Below are positions 55,990 to 64,000 of a DNA stretch of 64,000 nt, in pieces. Below the pieces are notes generated by a model. It made no database searches. It worked only from the letters and a program-made list of their open reading frames with translations, and was not told where the DNA came from. This DNA comes from Caldicellulosiruptor naganoensis (lineage in GTDB: Bacteria > Bacillota > Thermoanaerobacteria > Caldicellulosiruptorales > Caldicellulosiruptoraceae): NCBI RefSeq assembly GCF_026914285.1, contig NZ_CP113864.1, forward strand, positions 1 through 64,000, read 5' to 3'. Position numbers and translations under genes: made by a program. The stretch's first letter is position 1. Each line of letters starts with the position of its first letter.

Positions 55990-56937
55990 ATGGATGAAAA
56001 GTCAATATACATATTAAAAAAGCTTTATGAAGAGGACTTTGTCTCAGGCGAAAGTCTTGCAAAAGAACTGAATGTCAGCCGCATGGCAGTGAACAAAAGA
56101 ATCAAGAGCCTACAAGAGATGGGCTTTGCTATAGCATCTTATAAGAAAAAAGGCTATCAGCTTGTTGACAAAGACATAATAAGAGTTTGGGAGATAGAAG
56201 ATTTCATCTCAAGATCTGAATTGTTCAAGGATTTTTTATATTTTTCGCAAATAAACTCAACAAACAACTATGTAAAAGAAAACCAAGAAAAATTGGAATC
56301 AGCAACGGTTGTATATGCAGAAAGACAAAATGCCGGCAGGGGACGGTTTGGAAGAAGCTGGATTGACTTAGAAAAAGGAGTTAAGATGTCTATTTTTCTG
56401 AGGCTTGAGGTCATTGACATAGAAAAGGTGGTTCCCCTTACACTTTTTACGGGGCTTATTGTCAACAGGGTTTTGAGAAAATATAAAGTTCAAAGTTTTA
56501 TCAAGTGGTCAAATGATATTCTTTTGAATGGCAAAAAGGTTTGTGGGATTTTGACAGAGCTTTCAGGTGAGCTCGAAGGTGCTGGGAATGTCATCATCGG
56601 AATAGGTCTTAATGTAAATGCAGCCAGCCTTCCTGATGAACTTCTGGAGATTGCAACCACATTAAGGAAAGAGATGGGCATGGACTTTGATAGGACAAGA
56701 ATAATTATTGAAATCTTGGAAGAGTTTGAAAACGAGCTTGAGAATTTCAAAAATTATGGTTTTTCACGCTTTAGAGATGAGTATAAAAGCTACTGTATAA
56801 ACCTTGGCAAGGAGATTGTCATAAACGGTGTGCAGAGGGCATTTTGCAAAGACATAGGGCAAAATGGCGAGCTTATCTGTGTGCAGGATGGGAAAGAGGT
56901 AAAAATACAAAGCGGTGAGGTTACAATAAGGTGGTGA
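55990..56937 (+). CDS. birA: Bifunctional biotin-protein ligase / biotin operon repressor
   Basis: 315 residues. N-terminal HTH (about 1-65: SGESLAKELNVSRMAVNKRI), then the ligase core with the biotin-binding loop NAGRGRFGRSW, KWSNDILLNGKKVCGILTEL, and a C-terminal beta domain. It attaches biotin to carboxylase carrier proteins; with its HTH it is likely also a repressor of biotin genes. folP starts 7 bases after its stop. Confidence 0.95.
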   Translation: MDEKSIYILKKLYEEDFVSGESLAKELNVSRMAVNKRIKSLQEMGFAIASYKKKGYQLVDKDIIRVWEIEDFISRSELFKDFLYFSQINSTNNYVKENQEKLESATVVYAERQNAGRGRFGRSWIDLEKGVKMSIFLRLEVIDIEKVVPLTLFTGLIVNRVLRKYKVQSFIKWSNDILLNGKKVCGILTELSGELEGAGNVIIGIGLNVNAASLPDELLEIATTLRKEMGMDFDRTRIIIEILEEFENELENFKNYGFSRFRDEYKSYCINLGKEIVINGVQRAFCKDIGQNGELICVQDGKEVKIQSGEVTIRW

Positions 56938-56944
56938 AGATGAT

Positions 56945-58072
56945 TTGAGACTTATTTCAAAAGATGCAAATTTAAAGAAGATTATGTATCAAAAAGGGTT
57001 TGATGAAAGAGAGATTTTGGACTTTGTAAAAAGGTCAGAGAGTATAATCTTGAGGTTTGACAATATCCAAGATGTGCCAAAGTTTGTAGCTCTTCTTTCG
57101 GACCTTGGTTTTTTTGTTGTTGTAAAAGACAATATCGCTTTTGCTACAACTTCAAAAGCCAATTTTGAGAGGACAAAATGCTATCTTTCTGAAGAAGGGT
57201 TTGAGTGCAGTTTTGATGCAGATTTTACCATTTCACAAAGAACTCTTTGTGCAAATGGAAAGCAAATAAACCTTCTTAAGACAAATGTGATGGGAATTAT
57301 AAATGTCACGCCAGATTCTTTTTACGAAGGCTCAAGGGTAGATAGTACTGCAGTTTCTCAAAAAGCCCTTGAGATGATTGAAGAGGGAGCAGACTTGATT
57401 GACGTTGGGGGTGAGTCTACAAGACCTTTTTCAGACCCGGTTCCTGAAGATGAGGAGCTGAAAAGAGTTATTCCAGCAATTAGAGCAATAAGAGATGTCT
57501 CAAAAGATATACCTATTTCAATTGACACATACAAAGCTTCTGTTGCCAAAAAGGCTATAGAAGCAGGGGCTGATATAATAAACGATATAAGCGGCGGCAC
57601 ATTTGACAAAGAGATGTTCAAGGTTGCTGCAGACTACAATGTTCCTATTATAATCATGCACATAAAAGGCACGCCCAAAAATATGCAGCAAAACCCATAT
57701 TATGAAGATGTAATAGAAGAGATTTTACAGTATTTTGAAAGAAGGATAGATGAAGCACTAAAGGCAGGTGTAGATTTAGAGAACATCATCTTAGACCCCG
57801 GCATTGGTTTTGGCAAAAGACCAGAGGACAATTTGGAGATAATAAGGCGATGTGAAGAGTTCAAGGTCCTTGGAAGACCAATTTTAATTGGCGCATCCCG
57901 AAAGTCAACCATAGGGGTTGTTTTGGGTGGTGTTGGACCTGAAGATAGGCTTGAGGGGACAATTGCAATTTCGACCATTTGTGCTCTCAAGAAAATTGAG
58001 TTTGTAAGAGTGCATGATGTAAAAGAAAACAAAAGGGCAATCTTGATGGCAGAGGCTATTATGAACGCTTAA
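56945..58072 (+). CDS. folP: Dihydropteroate synthase, with N-terminal extension
   Basis: Folate pathway: joins p-aminobenzoate to the pterin diphosphate. 375 residues from TTG 56945. Catalytic signatures MGIINVTPDSFYEGS (near residue 117) and DVGGESTRPFSDPV, INDISGGTFD and LIGASRKSTIG are intact. About 110 extra residues precede the barrel, as in some clostridial FolP proteins; their job is unknown. It is followed by a DUF3006 gene and folK, so this is a small folate cluster. Confidence 0.96.
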   Translation: MRLISKDANLKKIMYQKGFDEREILDFVKRSESIILRFDNIQDVPKFVALLSDLGFFVVVKDNIAFATTSKANFERTKCYLSEEGFECSFDADFTISQRTLCANGKQINLLKTNVMGIINVTPDSFYEGSRVDSTAVSQKALEMIEEGADLIDVGGESTRPFSDPVPEDEELKRVIPAIRAIRDVSKDIPISIDTYKASVAKKAIEAGADIINDISGGTFDKEMFKVAADYNVPIIIMHIKGTPKNMQQNPYYEDVIEEILQYFERRIDEALKAGVDLENIILDPGIGFGKRPEDNLEIIRRCEEFKVLGRPILIGASRKSTIGVVLGGVGPEDRLEGTIAISTICALKKIEFVRVHDVKENKRAILMAEAIMNA

Positions 58073-58093
58073 GAAAGGGAGGGGGAATTTCAA

Positions 58094-58291
58094 ATGAAAG
58101 CTGTGATTGACAGGTTTGAAGGGGATTTTGCTGTCCTTGAGCTTGAAAATGGGAAGATTGTAAATGTGCCAGCTGATATAGTTCCACAAGGTGCAAAAGA
58201 AGGAGATGTTCTTTTGATTGAGATTGACAAAAAAGAAACAGAAGAGAGACAAAAGAGAATAAAGGACCTTTTTGAAAGGCTAAAGGAGTAG
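58094..58291 (+). CDS. DUF3006-family small protein
   Basis: 65 residues, ATG after AAGGGAGGGGG. AVIDRFEGDFAVLELENGKI then VPADIVPQGAKEGDVLLIEI fits DUF3006, a small beta-barrel-like domain, followed by a charged helix. In the folate cluster between folP and folK. Confidence 0.88.
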   Translation: MKAVIDRFEGDFAVLELENGKIVNVPADIVPQGAKEGDVLLIEIDKKETEERQKRIKDLFERLKE

Positions 58292-58329
58292 CAAAATTTA
58301 CATTCATAGAAAGGAAAGAGCTGCTAAAG

Positions 58330-58797
58330 ATGCAAAAGATGGAAGTTATCTTGGCACTGGGAAGCAATCTTGGTGACAGACAGAGGAATATAGAGACTGC
58401 AATAGAATATCTAAAAGAAAAGGTGGATATCAAAAAGGTTTCAACAATCATTGAGACAGAGCCTTATGGGTATACACAGCAGCCAAAGTTTTTAAACTGC
58501 TGCTTGATGGGCAAAACCTGCCTTTCGCCTTTTGAGCTTTTAGAATTTGTGCTCAGCATAGAAAAGAAGATGGGAAGAGAGAGGCTTTTTAAATGGGGGC
58601 CAAGGAATATAGACATAGACATTTTGTTTTACAACTCTTTGGTGATAGATGAAGAAAATCTGAAGATTCCGCATCCTGAGATACAAAAGCGCGAGTTTGT
58701 ACTACTTCCTTTGAGTGAGATAGCACCCGATTTTGTCCATCCTGTATTGAAAAAGACAGTTGTTCAGCTCTACACAGATCTTATGAATTCTAAATGA
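58330..58797 (+). CDS. folK: HPPK (6-hydroxymethyl-dihydropterin pyrophosphokinase)
   Basis: 155 residues. Makes the pterin diphosphate used by FolP. LALGSNLGDRQRNIETAIEY, the catalytic RNIDIDILFYN and PHPEIQKREFVLLPLSEIAP are typical. Start ATG 58330 after AGAAAGGAAAGAGCTGC; a second ATG four codons later (MEVILALGSNL) is also possible. Confidence 0.96.
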   Translation: MQKMEVILALGSNLGDRQRNIETAIEYLKEKVDIKKVSTIIETEPYGYTQQPKFLNCCLMGKTCLSPFELLEFVLSIEKKMGRERLFKWGPRNIDIDILFYNSLVIDEENLKIPHPEIQKREFVLLPLSEIAPDFVHPVLKKTVVQLYTDLMNSK

Positions 58798-58815
58798 AAG
58801 GTGTGAAAGTGCTTC

Positions 58816-59601
58816 ATGGAATTTTTAACTATGCCAGAGTTCAAAGACAAAGTGGTTGTGGTTACAGGTGCTGCACAGGGGATTGGGCTTGTGACAGCTC
58901 TTTCTTTTTTGAATAATGGTGCTTATGTTGCAGCGGTTGATGTTGACAGAGAAGCAATTGAGGATGCGATGCAAGACTTTTTCAAAGGGTATGAAGACAA
59001 AATTGAATTTTTTGAATGCGATTTGCAGGATGCATCTCAGATTGAAAGAGTTTGCCGGAAAATTGGTGAAAAGTATAAAAGTATAGATGTTCTTGTCAAC
59101 AACGCGGGCGTTGGGTCGACAAAATGGATTTTAGATAGGACTGTTGAAGAGTGGGATTATGTTATAAATGTAAATCTTAGAGCACCATATCTTATGGTAA
59201 AGTATCTTTTGCCTTTCATGAAAGAAGGAAGCTGTATTGTGAACATTGCCTCAACAAGGGCTTTGATGTCTGAGCCAAACACAGAGCCTTATTCTGCATC
59301 AAAAGGCGGAATTTTGGCGCTGACTCATTCTTTGGCTGTATCACTATCACATCTTAAAATCAGGGTAAATGCAATAAGTCCGGGCTGGATAGAGGTATCT
59401 GAGTACAAGAAAAGAAAATACAGAAAGCTGCCTGATTTGCGCGAAATAGACCACCTTCAGCACCCTGCAGGAAGGGGTGGAAAACCTGAGGATGTTGCAA
59501 ATGCGGTGCTATTTTTAGCATCCGAAAAAAGCGGGTTTATTACTGGCACAAACCTTGTTGTGGATGGTGGAATGACAATAAAGATGATATATGAAGAGTA
59601 A
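58816..59601 (+). CDS. Short-chain dehydrogenase/reductase (SDR)
   Basis: 261 residues of the classical SDR type: cofactor loop VVTGAAQGIGLVTA, NNAGVG, the serine in NIAST, active-site YSASK, and C-terminal FITGTNLVVDGGM. The acidic residue after strand 2 (VDVDRE) suggests NAD(H) preference. Substrate cannot be told from sequence. It lies 18 bases after folK; a pteridine-reductase-like role is possible given the context but unproven. Confidence 0.88.
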   Translation: MEFLTMPEFKDKVVVVTGAAQGIGLVTALSFLNNGAYVAAVDVDREAIEDAMQDFFKGYEDKIEFFECDLQDASQIERVCRKIGEKYKSIDVLVNNAGVGSTKWILDRTVEEWDYVINVNLRAPYLMVKYLLPFMKEGSCIVNIASTRALMSEPNTEPYSASKGGILALTHSLAVSLSHLKIRVNAISPGWIEVSEYKKRKYRKLPDLREIDHLQHPAGRGGKPEDVANAVLFLASEKSGFITGTNLVVDGGMTIKMIYEE

Positions 59602-59613
59602 ATTGAGGGTGAT

Positions 59614-60004
59614 ATGAACCACATTTCCCCTTTTGATATTGTATTTGAAGACGAAGAAGAAAATGAAAAACATGTGGTCCAGCCTGATATTGTAATAATT
59701 TGCGACAAGGGCAAGATTACTGATGAAGGATACAAGGGTTATTCCTAAACTCATTGTTGAAGTGCTTATGCCTACAACAGCTTCAGTAGATTATGTAAAA
59801 AAGATGCAGCTTTAAAGTAGGTTTGGAGTTTTAGAGTACTGGATTGCAAATCCGCGTAACAAATCGCTCCAGATATTCGTTTTAAAAGATAGGGTATACG
59901 CTTGAACACATGGCACTTTCTCAGACTGGCATTGCAAAGACAAAGACTTTTGATGGGTTAGAAGTTGATATAGAAAAAAATTTTCAAGTTTTGATGCTTT
60001 TTAA
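59614..60004 (+). pseudogene. Decayed Uma2-family (DUF820) endonuclease gene
   Basis: Pieces in more than one frame give HISPFDIVFED, VVQPDIVIICDKGKITDEG, PKLIVEVLMPTTASVDYVKK, FGVLEYWIANPRNKSLQIFV. This is the order of the Uma2 core (PD-(D/E)XK fold: QPDIVVVCD, LVIEVLSPST, YWIVDP). Stops and frameshifts occur after each piece. It fills the gap between the SDR and the coiled-coil gene. Confidence 0.75.
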
Positions 60005-60021
60005 AAGAGAGGATTTTGAAG

Positions 60022-61374
60022 ATGTGGGGAGGATTTTTTGAATTTGAGACACCAGATAGCCAGCTAAGAAGGATAATTCTTATTAATACAATTGTAAATG
60101 GGATTTTGTTTTTTGCCATTGCAGTTGGTGTGGTAATAGTTATAGCGTTGTTAGTAAATCTAATTAGACGAAAAGGAAAGTCAAAAACACAGAGGCTTAA
60201 AAATTTTCAGCTTATAGAAGAGTATTTTCAAAGTATATCAAATAGGATTTTGCAGGCAGAAGAAAAGCTACCATACCTGAAGTTAACAAGCAATTACAAA
60301 GAGGTTGAAGAGAGGTTTAACAATGTCACTTTGAACTTTTCGCACCTGCGTGAGTATTATGAAGGAATTAAAAAGAGCTATTCAGAGAGCGAAGTAAACA
60401 CATTTATGAACATATACAACATATTAAAAAGTGATTTGGACTTTATAGAAAAGGTTTTAAAAGACTCAGAAGAGATATTAAAAAGTGAGATTGAAAGGAA
60501 AGAGAAAATTGACAAAATAGTTGAAACTCTCAAAAACAAAGAAGAACTAAAAAGCAAAATAGAGCAGCTTTACGAAAGTGTCTGTTCAGAAAATGTTTTA
60601 AATGAAAAATTTGAGGGTATAAAAAGACTTGATGAGAAGATAGAATATTACAAAAGTTTGACAGATGAGAAAAAAGAAGAGTATCTCTCAAGCTTGATTA
60701 ATATTATAAATAGAGAATTTGAAGAAAAGTATCCTCTTGTTTTGTCAAAATCACCGCTCAGAGCAGAAAATCTAAAAAGAGAATATGATGATCTTTTGGC
60801 AAGGCTTAAAGTTTCAGAACCTGTTGAAAAGTTAATTTTAATTGAGGAATTTTTAGATAAACTGTCAAAAATTAGTATTAACCTTTATAGGGAGAAAACC
60901 TATGGAAAAACTTACAATCAAGCTATTCTTGACACGTTTACACAGCTTAAGACACAATATGACAATATAGGCATGAAATTTTACAAGATTGATTTAAAGA
61001 TTAGCGAGATAGAAGAACTTCTTCAAAAAGGGGAGTCACCGGCTGTAGTTGAAAAAGAACTTGAGATTTTGGAAATGCTTATATTGAGCTTTGAAAAAGA
61101 TGTTACGGAATGCAGAAAACTGCTTGAAAGTTTTTCGAAGTTTTTACAAAGAGTAAAGCTTTTAGACAGGGCAGACTTTACTGTTTTGGAAGGCTACAAA
61201 GAGAGGCTCAGAAATCTTTTGTATGAGTGTGACTTTGACAGCTTCAAAAAACTATACCTTGAGGCAGAAAGTCTTGCAAGAAATATCATTTTAAGAAGGT
61301 TTCCAAACAAAAAAGAAGAGTTTTTAAAAAGGACGTTTAAAAACTTTTTCGATGACCTTTTTGACATTTTCTAA
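60022..61374 (+). CDS. Membrane-anchored coiled-coil protein
   Basis: Not assigned to a family. About 450 residues from ATG 60022 (AGAGAGGA eight bases upstream; TTG 60016 is less likely). One N-terminal membrane helix (about 22-46, NGILFFAIAVGVVIVIALLV) is followed by a basic patch and long charged helices to the end, likely coiled coil. The layout recalls EzrA-type septation proteins, but I see no specific motif. It lies upstream of pspA and may share a membrane-stress or envelope role (inference). Confidence 0.75.
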   Translation: MWGGFFEFETPDSQLRRIILINTIVNGILFFAIAVGVVIVIALLVNLIRRKGKSKTQRLKNFQLIEEYFQSISNRILQAEEKLPYLKLTSNYKEVEERFNNVTLNFSHLREYYEGIKKSYSESEVNTFMNIYNILKSDLDFIEKVLKDSEEILKSEIERKEKIDKIVETLKNKEELKSKIEQLYESVCSENVLNEKFEGIKRLDEKIEYYKSLTDEKKEEYLSSLINIINREFEEKYPLVLSKSPLRAENLKREYDDLLARLKVSEPVEKLILIEEFLDKLSKISINLYREKTYGKTYNQAILDTFTQLKTQYDNIGMKFYKIDLKISEIEELLQKGESPAVVEKELEILEMLILSFEKDVTECRKLLESFSKFLQRVKLLDRADFTVLEGYKERLRNLLYECDFDSFKKLYLEAESLARNIILRRFPNKKEEFLKRTFKNFFDDLFDIF

Positions 61375-61436
61375 ATGCTTGTTACAAACTTTTATTAAAA
61401 GTAAAAATAATTATTTTTAACAGGAGGTAATATAGG

Positions 61437-62105
61437 ATGGGCGTTTTTCAAAAGATTGCTCAGCTTCTCAAAGCAAATATCAATGACCTGATTGAAAAAG
61501 CTGCCGACCCTGAAAAGATGCTCAATCAGCTCATTGAGGACATGGAAGAACAGCTGCAGAGGGCAAGGGTTGAGGTTGCAAACGCCTTGGCGGATGAAAA
61601 GCTTTTAGAAAAGAAAGTAGAAGAGAACAAGAGGCTTGCTGAAGAGTGGCAGAAAAAAGCTGAGCTTGCAGTGTCAAAAGGCGAGGATGAGCTTGCCGTT
61701 GAAGCTCTCAGAAGGAAAAGAGAACATGAAAGGCTGGCGCAAGAGTACCAAAAGCAGTATGAGGCTCAGCATGAAGCAGTTGAAAAGCTCAAAAGCGGTC
61801 TTAAGATGCTTGAGGACAAGATTGAAGAGGCAAAGAGAAGACGAGATTTGCTTATTGCTAAATCCAAAAGAGCTGATGCTCAGATTACAATTACACAGAC
61901 AATGAGCAAATTGACAGATACATCTGCGTTTGAGTCGTTTGAAAAATACGCTCAGAAGATTGAACAGAAAGAAGCAAGGGCCCAGGCGCAAGAGGAGCTT
62001 TTGAATTCTACAAAGACATTAGAAGATAAGTTCAAAGAGCTTGAAAATAGCGACTCTGACATCTTAGATGAACTTCAAAAATTAAAAGAAAAGATGGGCA
62101 AATAA
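61437..62105 (+). CDS. pspA: PspA/IM30 family protein
   Basis: 222 residues of continuous helix. MGVFQKIAQLLKANINDLIE then KAADPEKMLNQLIEDMEEQL is the PspA/Vipp1 start. These ESCRT-III-like proteins polymerise on stressed membranes. ATG preceded by AGGAGGTAATATAGG. A terminator follows. Confidence 0.96.
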   Translation: MGVFQKIAQLLKANINDLIEKAADPEKMLNQLIEDMEEQLQRARVEVANALADEKLLEKKVEENKRLAEEWQKKAELAVSKGEDELAVEALRRKREHERLAQEYQKQYEAQHEAVEKLKSGLKMLEDKIEEAKRRRDLLIAKSKRADAQITITQTMSKLTDTSAFESFEKYAQKIEQKEARAQAQEELLNSTKTLEDKFKELENSDSDILDELQKLKEKMGK

Positions 62106-62154
62106 ATTGCAAGGCTTTATAACAACTGAAAAAATTTTTCAGGAGAAAAATAAA

Positions 62155-62190
62155 AGGTGCGGGAAAAATAAACTCCCGTGCCTTTTTCTT
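62155..62190 (+). terminator. Rho-independent terminator after pspA
   Basis: AGGTGCGGGA (62155-62164) pairs with TCCCGTGCCT (62174-62183) using two wobbles, followed by TTTTCTTG. Confidence 0.82.
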
Positions 62191-62267
62191 GACTTTGTCA
62201 GTTTGAAGCTCAAAAAGCTTGGGAGGACTGGGATTGACAAAATATGGACCTCAATTTTGTCACTACA

Positions 62268-63971
62268 TCATTTGCTAATACCAATAAATTCTAAGCCTTC
62301 CTCATATGTCATGAAGTTTTTTGGACCCTTTATCTTCATTACATTCAGTATATCTCCAGCTCCTCCCTCAATTTTTTGCTTTATCAAATATTTCTTCCCT
62401 TTTATCTCTATTTCAAAAAAGTTCATTGAATATATTGCTTCCATTATCCTTTCACTACTTATTCCTTTACCTTTTCTCCTCAAAATATATTCCAATGTCC
62501 TTTGCAGTAAAAATGCCAAAAAACATATCACAAAATGTCCTTTTATTCTGCTTTCTGTAAAGTGATATATCGGTCGCACTTCTAAACAGCTTTTCATTAC
62601 TCTGAATGACTGTTCTATCTTCCATAAATCGTGATATGCTCCTAAAACCTCTTCTACATCCATATCCTTTTTGCTCGTTTGAATTGCATAATAACCGTCA
62701 AATTTCTCATCTCGTTTTATCGCTTCCTCATCCAATACATATTCTTCTGATTTTGATTTCTTCTTCAAATATTTCCTTGCACCTTTCTTTTCTAAGGCTG
62801 TTATGCTTCCTTTGTTCTCTAAAAGCTCTTTGGCTTTTCTTACCAATCTCTCTCTGTCTTCTTTGTCTTTCTTGGCTCTCTTGCTTGAATACGTTATTAT
62901 CAAATTCTCTTCTATTTTGAACTCTTTACCCTCTTCATCCTTGACAATATTTGTTCTTTCCAATACCTTATATTTGAATTCATCACCATAAATTTCTTCA
63001 GCATTCAAACATCTTTTGCCATCAAGTCTTTTATATCCTTCTTCATTAAAAACTTCATCTAAAATTTCTTTACTTGCATTCTTTAATCTGCTTGCTACTA
63101 TATAGTCGTACCCAGCTTCTTTTATCATCTTTAAATTTATTCTGCTGTTAAGCCCTTTGTCTGCTACTATTATTATCTTATCTATACTAAATTTTTCCTT
63201 CAGCTTCCTCAGTATCTTTACCATCGTCTTGCTATCTATCGTATTACCAGGAAAAAGTTCATACCCTATCGGTCTGCCTTCTTTGTCCACCAAAAGCCCT
63301 AATACAACTTGCACTTCATTTACCTTGTTGTCTTTGCTAAACCCAAAATTTTTAAGTTCATCCGCTCTACAACTCTCAAAGTATATTGTCGTCACATCAT
63401 AAAACACTACATCAACTACCATCTTAAATAAGTCTTTATTTCTCTGATACAGGTATGTCTCTAAATCTTCTTTTACACTGTCAAGAAAATCTAAACACCT
63501 GTACAATTGATTCAAATCTATATCCTCTTCAAATCCAAAATATTTGCTTCTCTGATGATAACTTCTTAGTTTGCTCATTGGCTCTATCAATCTCTGTATG
63601 GTCATTAAAAAACTTACTTTGTCTACATCAAATTTTATCTTTCTCTCTTTTGCTGCTTTCCCTTTTAAAAACTTATCAATTTCAAGCTCCTGCCATAACT
63701 TTCTGTATACAATGTATCCCCAGTTTTTTACAACTGCATCCGAAATATCTTCTTCAGATTCAATAGTAACAGCTTTTGCATTCTCAGTAGTTGTTTCAGC
63801 GACAATATCAGATAGTTTTTTTACAATGTTTTTAAAAGCGGGGTCATCTTTGAGAATATCAAGTCTACCAAAGTTAAATAGTACTCTTTGCTTTACTTTA
63901 CCATTTTCACGGTAATTTTCGACTAACCTAACATACTGATAACCGCCAGCATTAGTAATTTTGACAAACAT
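62268..63971 (-). mobile_element. IS1634-family transposase
   Basis: 567-residue DDE transposase of the IS1634 (IS4-like) type, apparently intact. The N-terminus NYRENGKVKQRVLFNFGRLD is characteristic. Catalytic acids are D in VVFYDVTTIYFES, D in IIIVADKGLNSRIN and E in YHDLWKIEQSFRVMKS. RBS AAGGAG precedes the ATG. The inverted repeats are not clear: the left end probably lies in 62191-62267 and the right end at or beyond the window edge. Confidence 0.93.
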
Positions 63972-64000
63972 ATGGCAACTCCTTGAAGATAGTTTGTTAT

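Overview
The window looks like the replication-origin region of a thermophilic, low-GC Gram-positive bacterium, most like Caldicellulosiruptor or a near relative. This is judged from the gene set, AT-rich codon use and the CRISPR repeat; no database search was possible. It opens on the dnaA start codon, so base 1 is probably the conventional chromosome start.

Layout. 1-8915: dnaA, oriC, dnaN, recF, remB-like, gyrB and gyrA, with a decayed Phd/Doc-type toxin-antitoxin remnant between gyrB and gyrA. 9095-10662: two membrane/protease genes. 10758-12021: a truncated c-di-GMP riboswitch and an Rpn-family nuclease gene. 12261-15750: CRISPR array A and its leader. 16097-18398: a pair of WYL-type regulators. 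18522-27962: a large c-di-GMP enzyme, spoVS, several unrecognised genes, a LemA/TPM pair and an acidic protein. 28113-44623: CRISPR array B, a TM1812-type CARF-HEPN gene, a type I-B cas operon on the minus strand (cas4-cas1-cas2-cas8b-cas7-cas5-cas3), array C, a broken secreted-protein gene, csx20, a csx1 gene with an internal stop, and an orphan repeat. 44721-49780: spoVAC-D-E (spoVAD frameshifted), a DUF1659/DUF2922/YvrJ cluster and a WG-repeat protein. 49990-55258: arrays D and E around a second rpn copy. 55515-61374: DUF1284, birA, folP, folK, an SDR and a coiled-coil protein. 61437-63971: pspA and an IS1634-type transposase.

The CRISPR story dominates. Five arrays (129 repeats, 124 spacers by my count) all have their leader on the high-coordinate side and are transcribed leftwards. 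Each leader carries a consensus promoter: TTGACA, 17 bases, extended -10 TGATATAAT. Repeat variants are layered from the old to the new end of the arrays, so the order of acquisition can be read. One array has a six-spacer block duplication. Two spacers in different arrays cover the same codons of homologous but diverged target genes. The cas operon supplies adaptation and a Cascade/Cas3 effector, but no cas6 is visible. Two CARF-HEPN effectors and a Csx20 suggest cyclic-oligoadenylate signalling, although no cas10 is in the window.

The most unusual candidate system is the pair of rpn genes beside the arrays. Each contains a strong internal Shine-Dalgarno and ATG that would give a separate C-terminal small protein (68 or 80 aa) with a variable number of GLQQ repeats. 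This matches the nuclease/intragenic-antitoxin arrangement reported for E. coli rpn genes.
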